A stretch of DNA of 64,000 nucleotides from Gemmatimonadaceae bacterium (GTDB taxonomy: Bacteria > Gemmatimonadota > Gemmatimonadetes > Gemmatimonadales > Gemmatimonadaceae). The stretch lies in contig JAUQWM010000045.1 in assembly GCA_030835125.1 (NCBI GenBank), forward strand, positions 1-64,000, read 5' to 3'. Both the position numbers and the translations under genes were made by a program. Below the pieces are notes generated by a model that was given only the letters and a program-made list of their open reading frames with translations, made no database searches and was not told where the DNA came from. Shown here in pieces: positions 33,363-41,671 of this stretch (its first letter is position 1; each line of letters starts with the position of its first letter).

Positions 33363-35030
33363 ATGCGAGCCCTGTCGACCCTGCGCGCCCTGCTGGCAGC
33401 CTTGCCGGCGCTGGCCCTCACCGTCCCCCGCACCGGGAGCGCCCAGTGGATGCGCCCCGACGTGATGGGTCGAGAGGCGGCGGTCGTCTCCGACCACGTG
33501 CTTGCCTCCAATGCCGGCGTGGCCGTATTGCGACGCGGCGGCAACGCGGTCGACGCCGCGATCACGATGGCCGCCGTCCTGGCGGTCGTGCGCCCGCACA
33601 TGAACGGGGTCGGGGGCGACAACTTCCTCCTCGTGCGCCAGGCCGCCTCCAACCAGGTCTTCGCGCTCAATGGCAGCGGCCGCGCCGGCGCGAAGGCCAC
33701 GCCGTCGTTCTTCACCGCGCGCAACCTCCGGCAGGTTCCCTCCACGGGCATCCTCTCCGTTTCCGTGCCGGGCGCGGTGCGTGCGTGGGAGGACGTGCTG
33801 AAGCGCTTCGGCACCATCAGCCTTGCCGAGGCGCTGCAACCGGCGATCGGGTATGCCGAGCACGGGTTCCCGGTGTCGACGAGGCTCTCGCTCGACATTG
33901 CCGCAGAGGCACGGAAGGTGGCGGCGGATCCGGCCCTGGCCAGCATCTTCCTGCCGGAGGGAAAGGCGCCGGTGGTCGGGACGATCCTGGTCCAGAAGGA
34001 ACTCGCTGTGACGCTGCGCGCGATTGCGAGCGGTGGGGCCGATGCGCTGTACAAGGGAGCGCTGGCCGGGCGCATAGCGCGGTTCATGGACCAGGAAGGC
34101 GGGCTGGTGGCCGCGACGGACCTCGCCGCGCACCAGTCGACGTGGCAGGAACCGATCCGTACGACGTACTCGGGCAAGTCGATCCTCGCGTTCCCGCCGA
34201 ACACGCAGGGGATGACGTTTCTCGAGATGCTCAACCTGGCGGAACGGCTCGCGCCCGACCGGGGCGAGCCTAACGCGGCGGCGTCGATCCATGCGCTGGC
34301 GGAGGCCGCCAGACTGGCCTACGATGACCGCGACCGATTCCTGGCCGACCCGGCCTTCAGCCCGGTGCCGGTGGATCGCCTGATCTCGAAGGCGTTCGCG
34401 GTCGATCGCGCGCAGCTGTTCCGGCCGGACGCCTCGTGGTCGCCCGACACCAGCCGAACGCCGCCGGACGGAAACGGCGACACGATCTACCTGGCCGTCG
34501 TGGACAAGGACGGCAATGCCGTCTCGATGATCCAGAGCCTGTTCGCGGCGTTCGGGAGCGGGCGCATGGTGCCGGGGACGGGAATCACGCTGCACAACCG
34601 TGGCGCGCTCTTCGAGCTCGCGCCGTCGCACCCGAACGTGATTGCCCCGGGCAAGCGACCGTTCCACACGCTCAGCCCCGCGATGGCGCTCAACCCGGAT
34701 GGCACGCTGGCGATTGCGTTCGGGACGCCGGGCGGCGACGGGCAGCCGCAGACGCTCGTCCAGGTGCTGAACAACGTGCTCCGGCACGGCATGACGCCGC
34801 AGCAGGCGGTCGAGGCGCCACGGTGGCGCGTCTTCGCGGGCGGTCGGCTGGGCGTGGAGCCGGGCATCGATGCGGCGACGCGGGCGGAACTGGAACAGCG
34901 CGGCCACGTGGTGCGTGTGCAGGAGCCGAGCGCGGAGTTCGGCGGCGCGCAGATGATCGTGATCCATGCCTCCGGCGCGCGCATGGTCGGCGCCGACCCG
35001 CGCCGCGAGGCGTACGGCATCGCCTGGTAA
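33363..35030 (+). CDS. ggt: gamma-glutamyltransferase
   Basis: A 555-residue Ntn-hydrolase precursor with signal peptide (ALSTLRALLAALPALALTV, cleavage near GSAQ). GGT motifs: GGNAVDAAITMAAVL, MNGVGGDNFLLV, the autoprocessing site with Thr374 in NGDTIYLAVVDKDGNAVS, and GGDGQPQTLVQVL. It would hydrolyse glutathione and other gamma-glutamyl compounds in the periplasm. The start at 33363 gives the signal peptide; the frame is open 75 bp further up. The next gene starts 24 bp after its stop. Confidence 0.93.
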   Translation: MRALSTLRALLAALPALALTVPRTGSAQWMRPDVMGREAAVVSDHVLASNAGVAVLRRGGNAVDAAITMAAVLAVVRPHMNGVGGDNFLLVRQAASNQVFALNGSGRAGAKATPSFFTARNLRQVPSTGILSVSVPGAVRAWEDVLKRFGTISLAEALQPAIGYAEHGFPVSTRLSLDIAAEARKVAADPALASIFLPEGKAPVVGTILVQKELAVTLRAIASGGADALYKGALAGRIARFMDQEGGLVAATDLAAHQSTWQEPIRTTYSGKSILAFPPNTQGMTFLEMLNLAERLAPDRGEPNAAASIHALAEAARLAYDDRDRFLADPAFSPVPVDRLISKAFAVDRAQLFRPDASWSPDTSRTPPDGNGDTIYLAVVDKDGNAVSMIQSLFAAFGSGRMVPGTGITLHNRGALFELAPSHPNVIAPGKRPFHTLSPAMALNPDGTLAIAFGTPGGDGQPQTLVQVLNNVLRHGMTPQQAVEAPRWRVFAGGRLGVEPGIDAATRAELEQRGHVVRVQEPSAEFGGAQMIVIHASGARMVGADPRREAYGIAW

Positions 35031-35054
35031 TCACGGCATTCCGGGGACAAGGAG

Positions 35055-36083
35055 ATGTCGAGCAGGGTGACTGCCGGCCTTCGCGCGGCCGCGGGGCGGC
35101 TCGTGGCCGCGCTGCTGGCAGGCGGGGTGCTGGTAGGGCTGGTCTGGCTCCTGGTCGTCGTGCGTCGCGCCCTGCCTGACGAGTCCGCGGGCAACGCCGG
35201 TTCGCTCACCGCGCCCACGTTCGCGGCGCCGCCTGCGGCCAGCGGCGTTGCCCGGGTGCTCATCCCCGATACGCTGCTTGGGCGCAGCCGGGCCCTGCGG
35301 TTCGTCGCCCTGACGCCGGCGGAGGCGGAGGCGGTGCCGGGCCTCGTGGCCACCTTCGGGGACTCGATCCTGCGGACCGCGCGGACGCTCACCGTCCAGG
35401 CGGGCGCAGACCCGTTCACGCTGTTCACGCTTCGGGGCTTCGGCCAGAAGCGCGGCGAGATGCTTGGCGCCTATCGCCTGGGATTGTGGCCGGCCGAGCG
35501 TTGGATGATGGGCGCCAACTACCTGAACCCGGACGGATTCGTCGAGGTGTGGCCGGCCAACGCGGACACCCCGTTGTCGGAACACTTCCGGTTGGGCGAC
35601 TTTGTCATGAAGGACCGGCAGGTGTCCTGGCCGAAGTATCTCGCGCTCGAGGAGCGGCTGGTCGACAAGCTCGAACTGGTGCTCGATGAGCTCGAGGCGC
35701 GCGGCGTGGGGGCGTCCCGGGTGGTGGTGCTGTCCGGGTTCCGGGCCCCGTATTACAACGACCTGCAGGTCGACGAGGGTGCGGCGCGCGCCAGCCGGCA
35801 CCAGTACGGTGACGCGGCCGATATCCTCATCGACCACGACGGCGACGGCGCGATGGACGACCTCAACGGCGATCGCCGACGCGACCTCAGCGACGCGAAC
35901 GTGATCGGCGCGGCGGTCGCCGCGGTGGAGCGCCGCTTCCCGGAGCTGCGGGGTGGGCTGGGGACATACGCGGCGATGGGGCCGAGCGGGCCGTTCGCGC
36001 ACGTGGATGTGCGCGGGACGAGCGCGCGCTGGGAACGTGCCCGCGGCGCCCGCGGGGACACCCTGCCAGTGCGACGGCGCTAG
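35055..36083 (+). CDS. membrane-anchored M15-type peptidase (DUF882/YcbK-like)
   Basis: A 342-residue protein with one N-terminal membrane segment (residues 15-35). The C-terminal domain has the zinc peptidase M15A pattern: LSGFRAPYYND, SRHQYGDAADILID (His249 and Asp) and GPFAHVDVRG (His316). These enzymes cut peptidoglycan cross-links. An EF-hand-like DHDGDGAMDDLNGD loop is inserted, probably for calcium. The ribosome-like AAGGAG touches the ATG, so GTG at 35067 is an alternative start. The stop interlocks with the convergent gene over CTAG. Confidence 0.82.
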   Translation: MSSRVTAGLRAAAGRLVAALLAGGVLVGLVWLLVVVRRALPDESAGNAGSLTAPTFAAPPAASGVARVLIPDTLLGRSRALRFVALTPAEAEAVPGLVATFGDSILRTARTLTVQAGADPFTLFTLRGFGQKRGEMLGAYRLGLWPAERWMMGANYLNPDGFVEVWPANADTPLSEHFRLGDFVMKDRQVSWPKYLALEERLVDKLELVLDELEARGVGASRVVVLSGFRAPYYNDLQVDEGAARASRHQYGDAADILIDHDGDGAMDDLNGDRRRDLSDANVIGAAVAAVERRFPELRGGLGTYAAMGPSGPFAHVDVRGTSARWERARGARGDTLPVRRR

Positions 36084-37027
36084 AGCAGGGACTTCAGGAG
36101 GGCGGGGTCCGCGTTGCCGCCGCTGACCACCACGGCCACGTGATCGCCCGGCGTGATCATGAGGCGGCCGCCGAGGAGCGCCGCGGTGGCCGCCGCGCCG
36201 GCCGGCTCGGGGAGGATTCGCGCGTGGCGCATCAGCGTGCGCATGGCGTCGAGGATCTCGGCGTCCTCGACCAGCACCACTTCGTCGACGAAGGCCTGCG
36301 CGTGGGCCAGCGTGTGCGTGCCGGCAAAGGGAGCCGCCAGCCCGTCCGCGATGGTCGTGGTGCTCGCGAGCCGGACCGGGTGGCCCTGCGCGAGGCTCTC
36401 GTGCATCGCGGGCGCGCCCACGGGCTCGACGCCGATGACCCGCGCGCGAGGGCAGAGCGCGCGGATCGCGGCGGCCACGCCGGCGAGCAGGCCACCGCCG
36501 CCACAGCCCACGATGACGAGCCGGATGTCCGGCGCGTCCTCGGCGATCTCGAGGCCGACGGTGCCCTGGCCGGCGATGACCACGGGTTCATCGAACGGAT
36601 GGACGAAGGCGAGCTGGCGTTCGCGCTGCAGGTGTTGCGTCGTGGCGAGGAGGTCGCCCTCCGTCTGGATCACGTCGCCGCCGTACCCGCGCGTCGCCTC
36701 CACCTTGGCCTGGACCGCGGTGGCCGGCATGACAATGGTGGCCGGCACGCCGATGGCATTGGCGGCCCAGGCCAGCGCCTGGGCGTGGTTGCCCGCGGAG
36801 AGGGAGATGACGCCGCGCGCGCGCTCGTCAGGCGGCAGGGCGGCCAGGGCGTTGAGGACGCCTCGCGGCTTGAACGACCCGGTCTGCTGGAACAGCTCCA
36901 GCTTGAGCGACACGCGGGCGCCGGTGCGTTGCGAGAGGTGGGCCGAGGGCACCAGCGGCGTCCGCACGAGGCGGTCGCCGATGACGGTGCGGGCGTCGCG
37001 GATGTCCTGGAGGGTGACGAGGCTCAC
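36080..37027 (-). CDS. threonine/serine dehydratase-like PLP enzyme
   Basis: A 315-residue fold-type II enzyme: PLP Lys near 51 in TGSFKPRGV, SLSAGNHAQALAWA, VIVGCGGGGLLAGVAAAI, and a C-terminal VVSGGNAD. It is the short form without ACT domain, related to catabolic threonine dehydratase (TdcB) or serine racemase. It is a paralogue of the gene at 28969 but only moderately similar. The GTG at 37027 gives the family N-terminus SLVTLQDIRDA. The stop overlaps the M15 peptidase stop in CTAG (36080-36083). Confidence 0.87.
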   Translation of the reverse strand: MSLVTLQDIRDARTVIGDRLVRTPLVPSAHLSQRTGARVSLKLELFQQTGSFKPRGVLNALAALPPDERARGVISLSAGNHAQALAWAANAIGVPATIVMPATAVQAKVEATRGYGGDVIQTEGDLLATTQHLQRERQLAFVHPFDEPVVIAGQGTVGLEIAEDAPDIRLVIVGCGGGGLLAGVAAAIRALCPRARVIGVEPVGAPAMHESLAQGHPVRLASTTTIADGLAAPFAGTHTLAHAQAFVDEVVLVEDAEILDAMRTLMRHARILPEPAGAAATAALLGGRLMITPGDHVAVVVSGGNADPALLKSLL

Positions 37028-37105
37028 GCGGTGCTCCCGGTCAGTGTCAGGTCGAAGGGCGGCGCCTTGAGGAGGCGCGCTGCCTGCCGTAGCTTGCCAT
37101 TCCGT

Positions 37106-37177
37106 GGCGCGGTAGCCAAGTGGTAAGGCAGGAGTCTGCAAAACTCCCATTCGCCGGTTCGATTCCGGCCCGCGCCT
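37106..37177 (+). tRNA. tRNA-Cys (GCA)
   Basis: A complete cloverleaf: acceptor GGCGCGG/CCGCGCC, D arm GCC-AAGTGGTAA-GGC, anticodon stem GGAGT/ACTCC with loop CTGCAAA (anticodon GCA), and T arm GCCGG-TTCGATT-CCGGC. Discriminator base is T73, as expected for Cys. CCA is not encoded. No integrase or duplicated 3' end (attachment site) is seen nearby. Confidence 0.97.
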
Positions 37178-37197
37178 CTTGCCCGGCGCCCGCGAGC

Positions 37198-38994
37198 CTA
37201 ACGACGATCGCGGAGCAGGCTGGTGAGCCGGAGGTGCAGGCTGTCGCGCCGCGCCGCCGACCCCGGGTCGCCGGCGAGGTCGTGTTCCTGGAGCGTATCG
37301 GCCCGGTACGCGTAGAGCTCGAGCCGGCCATCCCCGTTCCGGATCAGCTCCCACTGGTCGTCGAGCAGGGTCTGCATGTCACCGGCCGCCGTGGGGTACT
37401 TCGCGTCGATGTTCCGGGCCTTCGTCACTTCGGAGATGACGGGACTGACGGTTCCTCCCGTCCACGCCGCGGTCAGCGACGTGCCGGGCAGGGGCGGGGC
37501 GTCCGGTGCGGCGAGGGCCATCACCGTCGCGGCGAGATCGCGGAGCGTCACGGGCTGCTGGACCCGCATCCCGGCGGGCACGGCGCCCGGGAGGCGCATG
37601 AAGAGCGGTACGCGGATCGTATTGAGGTACAGGTTGTGGGCGTGTCCGGAGAGGCGCTTGAAGTCGAACAGCTCGCCGTGGTCCGACGTCACGATGACCA
37701 GTGTCCGGTCCAGGACCCCGCGCTGCGCGAGCGCGGACAGGATGCGATCCACCTGCGCGTCGAGGTAGGCGATCGCGCCGAGGTATGTCGCGTACTGCTC
37801 CCCACCGGCGAAGTGGCGGAACTCCGGCGGGGCGTAGTAGGGCTGGTGGGCGTCGAAGAGGTTGAGGAATGCGAGGAAGGGACGGGTCCCGACGCCTCCC
37901 TGCCACTCGAGGAATTCCGTGGCGACTTCCTCGCCCCGCTTGGGATCGAACTCGTGCTTCGCCTGGATGGAAAGGTTGTGGCGGCGCAGCGCCGTGATCA
38001 CGCCCCCGAAGGTTCGCGCCGCGGCGAGTTGACGGACCATGGCCGTCTGCGCGTACGACGACGACCGGACCAGCTGGCCCCAGCTGACGCGGTAATCGTC
38101 GTACCGCGCGAATCCACGGGGCAGTCCGGAATCCCAGGCGGTGTAATGCATGTTTGCGACGAACCCGCCCGTCGCGTAGCCGCGGTCGCGGAAGCGCTCG
38201 GCGAGCACCGGCAGCCGGTCGTCGAGCGGGCTTTCCCAGTTGCCCGACTGCCCGCCGGCCCACGCGCCGGTGAGCATCGACCCGTGCGAGGGCAGCGTCC
38301 ACGGCGCGGGCGAGAAGGCCCAGTCGAACACCGTGCCGCTCCGGCTCCACTGGTCGAGGCGGGGCGTGGTGGGTTCTGGCGCGCCATACAGGCCCATCGA
38401 CGCGGCCCGCACCGTGTCGAGGATGATGACGAGGACGTTGGACGCCCCTTCCGGGGCGTCGGGGAGCGCGGCGATGGCGCGCGATTCCCTCGTCGTCCGG
38501 GCGAGGTGCTGGACCGGCGCAATGACGACGATGGCTGCGATGCCGGCCGCGGCCACGAACCGCGCCCGGCGGAGGACTGCAGCGGGCCGCTGGTGCATGG
38601 CACGCGCGATCGACACGGCGATCCCGATCGACAGGATGAGCGACGACAGGCGCGAGACCTGGCTGTAGGGAAGCAGCAACCCGAACGCCCCGACGGCAGC
38701 GAACGCACCGGTCGAGAAGGACAGGACCCACGGGCGGCGCACGACGACGCCAACGAGGAACAGGACCGCCGCCCCGGGGAGCAGGACGAGCGCGTAGGCA
38801 ATCGGCGCCATCCAGGCGAACTCCCGGCTGAACCAGGCAAGCTGTCCGAGGCCATAATGGGCCACGAGGAGCTCAGCACCATGCAGGAAGCCCGTCAGCA
38901 CCGCGGTGGCAAGCCAGAGCGTGACGATCGCCGCGAGCCACGCTCGAAGCGAGGCGGGACCCTCCAGGCGGCCTGGTGCTGGCAGAGCGCTCAC
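37198..38994 (-). CDS. polytopic membrane sulfatase/LTA-synthase-like phosphotransferase
   Basis: A 598-residue protein: five N-terminal membrane segments (residues 15-190) and an outer alkaline-phosphatase-like domain. Motifs: VIILDTVRAASMGLYG (metal Asp), PWTLPSHGSMLTG where Thr fills the nucleophile place, as in LtaS and phosphoethanolamine transferases instead of the Cys or Ser of true sulfatases, and VIVTSDHGELF. It may transfer or cleave a phosphorylated group on surface polymers. GTG at 38994 is chosen; GTG at 39036 would add 14 residues. It is divergent from a methyltransferase gene. Confidence 0.8.
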   Translation of the reverse strand: MSALPAPGRLEGPASLRAWLAAIVTLWLATAVLTGFLHGAELLVAHYGLGQLAWFSREFAWMAPIAYALVLLPGAAVLFLVGVVVRRPWVLSFSTGAFAAVGAFGLLLPYSQVSRLSSLILSIGIAVSIARAMHQRPAAVLRRARFVAAAGIAAIVVIAPVQHLARTTRESRAIAALPDAPEGASNVLVIILDTVRAASMGLYGAPEPTTPRLDQWSRSGTVFDWAFSPAPWTLPSHGSMLTGAWAGGQSGNWESPLDDRLPVLAERFRDRGYATGGFVANMHYTAWDSGLPRGFARYDDYRVSWGQLVRSSSYAQTAMVRQLAAARTFGGVITALRRHNLSIQAKHEFDPKRGEEVATEFLEWQGGVGTRPFLAFLNLFDAHQPYYAPPEFRHFAGGEQYATYLGAIAYLDAQVDRILSALAQRGVLDRTLVIVTSDHGELFDFKRLSGHAHNLYLNTIRVPLFMRLPGAVPAGMRVQQPVTLRDLAATVMALAAPDAPPLPGTSLTAAWTGGTVSPVISEVTKARNIDAKYPTAAGDMQTLLDDQWELIRNGDGRLELYAYRADTLQEHDLAGDPGSAARRDSLHLRLTSLLRDRR

Positions 38995-39128
38995 GGCGTG
39001 AAAAGAAAACAGGTGGGGCGTCAACTCGTAAGGCACCGGCCCCGATTGGAGGGATCGCGTTCCCGGCGCGACCGGCTAACTTCGCGCCAGCGCGCCGACC
39101 CCAGAGCAGATCCGCCGGGAGACTGTCC

Positions 39129-39773
39129 ATGCACCGAGACCTGACGCACTACGATCGCTCGTACTTCGACAAGTGGTATCGGCACCCGCGTCATCGCGTG
39201 AAGACGCGGCAGGACATGGTGCGGCAGTTGACCTTCATCGTATCGGCCACCGAATACCTTCTCGACCGGCCGGTGAGATCGGTCCTGGACGTGGGGTGTG
39301 GGGAGGGCAACTGGTCGACGGTGCTGCGCGCGCTGCGGCCCCGGGCAACGTACACCGGTGTCGACGGCAGCGAATACGCGGTCAGGCGATTCGGGAAACG
39401 AAGGAACATCCGGCTCGGCACGCTGGGGACCATCGGGTCGCTCGCCCTCGACGGGCCGTTCGACCTGGTCCTGTGCCTTGGCGTCCTGAACTATGTCGGG
39501 CCGGACGAGCTGAGGACCGGGCTGCGCCAGTTGAGGCCGCTGGCCGGTGGGGTCGCGTATCTCGAGATCTTCACGAAGGCGGACGACGCGAGCGGTGACT
39601 TCACGAGGAAGGCGGCGCACGCGCCGGCCTGGTATCGTCGCGTGATCCGCGGGGCGGGGTTCGTCCCGGTGGGGCTGCATTGTCACCTGCCGAAATCGCT
39701 GGCCTGGCATGCGGCGGCCCTGGAGCGGGCCGAGGTGGGAGGACGCGCGGGGCGCCCGCGGCGACGCGCCTAA
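39129..39773 (+). CDS. class I SAM-dependent methyltransferase
   Basis: A 214-residue methyltransferase: SVLDVGCGEGNWSTVL (motif I), YTGVDGSEYAV, and LVLCLGVLNYVGPDEL (motif IV region). The N-terminal YDRSYFDKWYR resembles sugar or small-molecule methyltransferases from glycan clusters. The C-terminus is basic. Its TAA stop interlocks with the convergent glycosyltransferase stop across CTAA, within a GCCTAACG octamer (39768-39775). Confidence 0.85.
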   Translation: MHRDLTHYDRSYFDKWYRHPRHRVKTRQDMVRQLTFIVSATEYLLDRPVRSVLDVGCGEGNWSTVLRALRPRATYTGVDGSEYAVRRFGKRRNIRLGTLGTIGSLALDGPFDLVLCLGVLNYVGPDELRTGLRQLRPLAGGVAYLEIFTKADDASGDFTRKAAHAPAWYRRVIRGAGFVPVGLHCHLPKSLAWHAAALERAEVGGRAGRPRRRA

Positions 39774-40807
39774 CGTCTCGTGACCACCTTGCGGCCCCAG
39801 ATGGCCCGGCGATAGCGGTTGACGTGCTCCTCGCCATAGGCGAGGACGCGGGTAACATCGGCATTGGTCAGGTCGTGGAACGGGGCGAACTGGAACGGGT
39901 GTCGTCGCGCGACCTCACGGAACTCGGCGATGTGCGGCCACTCGACCGCGAGGCGTGGCACGAGGCGCAGCACCGATCCGAGCAACTGGGCGGGCCCGAC
40001 GGAATCGCCAAACGAGTAGGCGAGGTAGCGGCGCTCCACGAGATTCCAGAACGTCTCGGTGTCGGGGCGGACGGCGATGGCGTCGTACTCGAGCGCCGTG
40101 CACAGGAGTCCCCAGAGGACATGGTCCTGCCGCCCCGGCTTGTTGCGCGTGGGTGACTCGGGCGCGCCATGCCAGTGCCGGAGGTATCCCGCATCCATGG
40201 CGTAGGCGGTGGCGAACCCGCTGCGCCACATGCGCAGGTTCAGCTCGGTCCACTCGCCCCAGAAGGCGCGTCGCGGGTTGAAGCCGCCGATGTCCTGGAT
40301 GAGGCGGCGATACCCGGCCACCAGCATCCCCTGCACGCTCATGAACTTGAGGCCGTGCGCCTCCACGCTCGGGGTCGATCGCCGCGGCTTGAACAGGCGG
40401 TTGGTGTCCTCGACCAGTGATGGCACGCCGATGAGTCCCACCGGCTGCGTGCGCATGTGATCCTCGAGGGACTCGAGGATCTCCCCGTGCATCGTGATGT
40501 CGTCGTCGATGAAGCAGATGAGGGGGGTCTTGCAGAGGGCCAGTTGCTGGATCCGGCCGCCGATGATGCTCGGGTTCCGGACGTTGAAGTGGACGGACAG
40601 GGGCAGGCCCTTCCCGATCTTCTTCAGGCGGCGCTCGACCGAATAGGGCTCCTCGTCGGTGTCCCAGTTGTAGACCAGGGACAGCTCCCACGGCGAGCGC
40701 CGCGAGCGCATGGACCGCAGCGAGTCGAAGAGGCGCGTGAGGTAGGCCTCGCGCTGGGGGATCGTCAGCACGGTGAGCGTCCACAACGGCGGTCGCTTCC
40801 TGAGCAT
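39770..40807 (-). CDS. glycosyltransferase (GT-A, family 2-like)
   Basis: A 345-residue protein with a GT-A start (LWTLTVLTIPQREAYLTRLF), donor-binding region LICFIDDDITMHGEIL (DDD near residue 100), GLIGVPSLVE and an acceptor part with RRAFWGEWTELNLRMW. No membrane segment. Donor and acceptor are unknown. ATG overlaps the stop of the HAD phosphatase (TGATG), so phosphatase and transferase are co-translated, a pairing seen in two-step mannosylglycerate-type or sugar-phosphate pathways (inference). Confidence 0.8.
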   Translation of the reverse strand: MLRKRPPLWTLTVLTIPQREAYLTRLFDSLRSMRSRRSPWELSLVYNWDTDEEPYSVERRLKKIGKGLPLSVHFNVRNPSIIGGRIQQLALCKTPLICFIDDDITMHGEILESLEDHMRTQPVGLIGVPSLVEDTNRLFKPRRSTPSVEAHGLKFMSVQGMLVAGYRRLIQDIGGFNPRRAFWGEWTELNLRMWRSGFATAYAMDAGYLRHWHGAPESPTRNKPGRQDHVLWGLLCTALEYDAIAVRPDTETFWNLVERRYLAYSFGDSVGPAQLLGSVLRLVPRLAVEWPHIAEFREVARRHPFQFAPFHDLTNADVTRVLAYGEEHVNRYRRAIWGRKVVTRR

Positions 40808-41643
40808 CAGGCGCTCCGGGTCGGCAGGATCATCGACAGCGTACGCCGCCAGGCGCGCGCGCCTGACGAGGGCAGGGGAGTGACCCCGGCGAGGGCGAGG
40901 AGGTCGGGGTGGTGGCCGCGCCCCGGGTTGCGGATGGCAAGCCGGCGCTCGGCGGCGGCGAGGAGCGGCGCGTCGTTCGCCTCGTTGCCGATGGCCACGG
41001 TGACCTCGTAGGCTGCACCGCGGCGCGCGGCCAGCGCAAGGAGCGCCCGGACCCCGGTTCCCTTGTGCGCGCCGCGCGTGACCGTGATCCACGCGCCCGA
41101 CCGTGTCGCCTGGAGCCCCTGCCGCGACAGGGCGCGGAGGAAACGCTCGGCGTCCGGTCCCGACCAGTTGCGGACGCAGACGCTGTGCGTGCGCCGCAGG
41201 GACCGTCCACGGTCCGGCAGCAGCGCGCGCTGGTCGACGATGACGGCGCCGGCCTCCTCGGCTGCCTGCCTGACGAGGGGCCGCAGGCGCGCGACCGGCG
41301 CGCCGAGCCGGAGGGTGCGCCTGACGAGTGGCCGGGTCGTCCGCCAGCCAGCCGGGATCGACACGACGGCGCCGTTCTCTCCCACGAGGGCGCCTTCGAG
41401 CCCCAGTGCGCGCTGGATCACGGCGAGCTCGGCGAGGGTCCGGCTCGAGACGAGGATAAGCTCCGCGCGGCCACGCAGGCGCTCGACCTGATCGCGCCCC
41501 AGGGCGAATCGCCCACGAGCATCGAGCAGCGTGCCATCGACATCGCTGAAGATGCCGATGGGCGCGGGAGGCTCAGGAGGGACGCGACGGGGGCGCATGC
41601 GGCGAAACATGCGCCGGCATGCGCCCCTCGTCACGACTTGCAT
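40807..41643 (-). CDS. HAD-IIB phosphatase, mannosyl-3-phosphoglycerate phosphatase-like
   Basis: A 278-residue HAD hydrolase: motif I IFSDVDGTLLD, motif II LVSSRTLAEL, a C2B cap with VGENGAVVSI, and motif III/IV AHKGTGVRALL then IGNEANDAPLL. This is the layout of MPGP and trehalose-6-phosphate phosphatase-like enzymes. In-frame ATGs at 41610 and 41598 would remove a basic 11- or 15-residue leader and may be the true start. It is the first gene of a pair with a glycosyltransferase. Confidence 0.78.
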   Translation of the reverse strand: MQVVTRGACRRMFRRMRPRRVPPEPPAPIGIFSDVDGTLLDARGRFALGRDQVERLRGRAELILVSSRTLAELAVIQRALGLEGALVGENGAVVSIPAGWRTTRPLVRRTLRLGAPVARLRPLVRQAAEEAGAVIVDQRALLPDRGRSLRRTHSVCVRNWSGPDAERFLRALSRQGLQATRSGAWITVTRGAHKGTGVRALLALAARRGAAYEVTVAIGNEANDAPLLAAAERRLAIRNPGRGHHPDLLALAGVTPLPSSGARAWRRTLSMILPTRSA

Positions 41644-41652
41644 TTGTCGCGC

Positions 41653-41671
41653 GCCCTGCCCCCGGCAGGGC
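41653..41671 (-). terminator. hairpin at the end of tldE
   Basis: GCCCTGCC (41653-41660) and GGCAGGGC (41664-41671) flank three bases, touching the tldE stop codon. No T-run. The short loop makes a stable stem. Confidence 0.5.

Noticed and set aside
37106-37200. tRNA-Cys as an integration site of a genomic island
   Set aside because: No integrase and no direct repeat of the tRNA 3' end were found in the window.
37198-38994. Classical sulfatase
   Set aside because: The formylglycine position is Thr in PWTLPSHGS, not Cys or Ser in CxPSR, so a phosphotransferase or phosphohydrolase is more likely.
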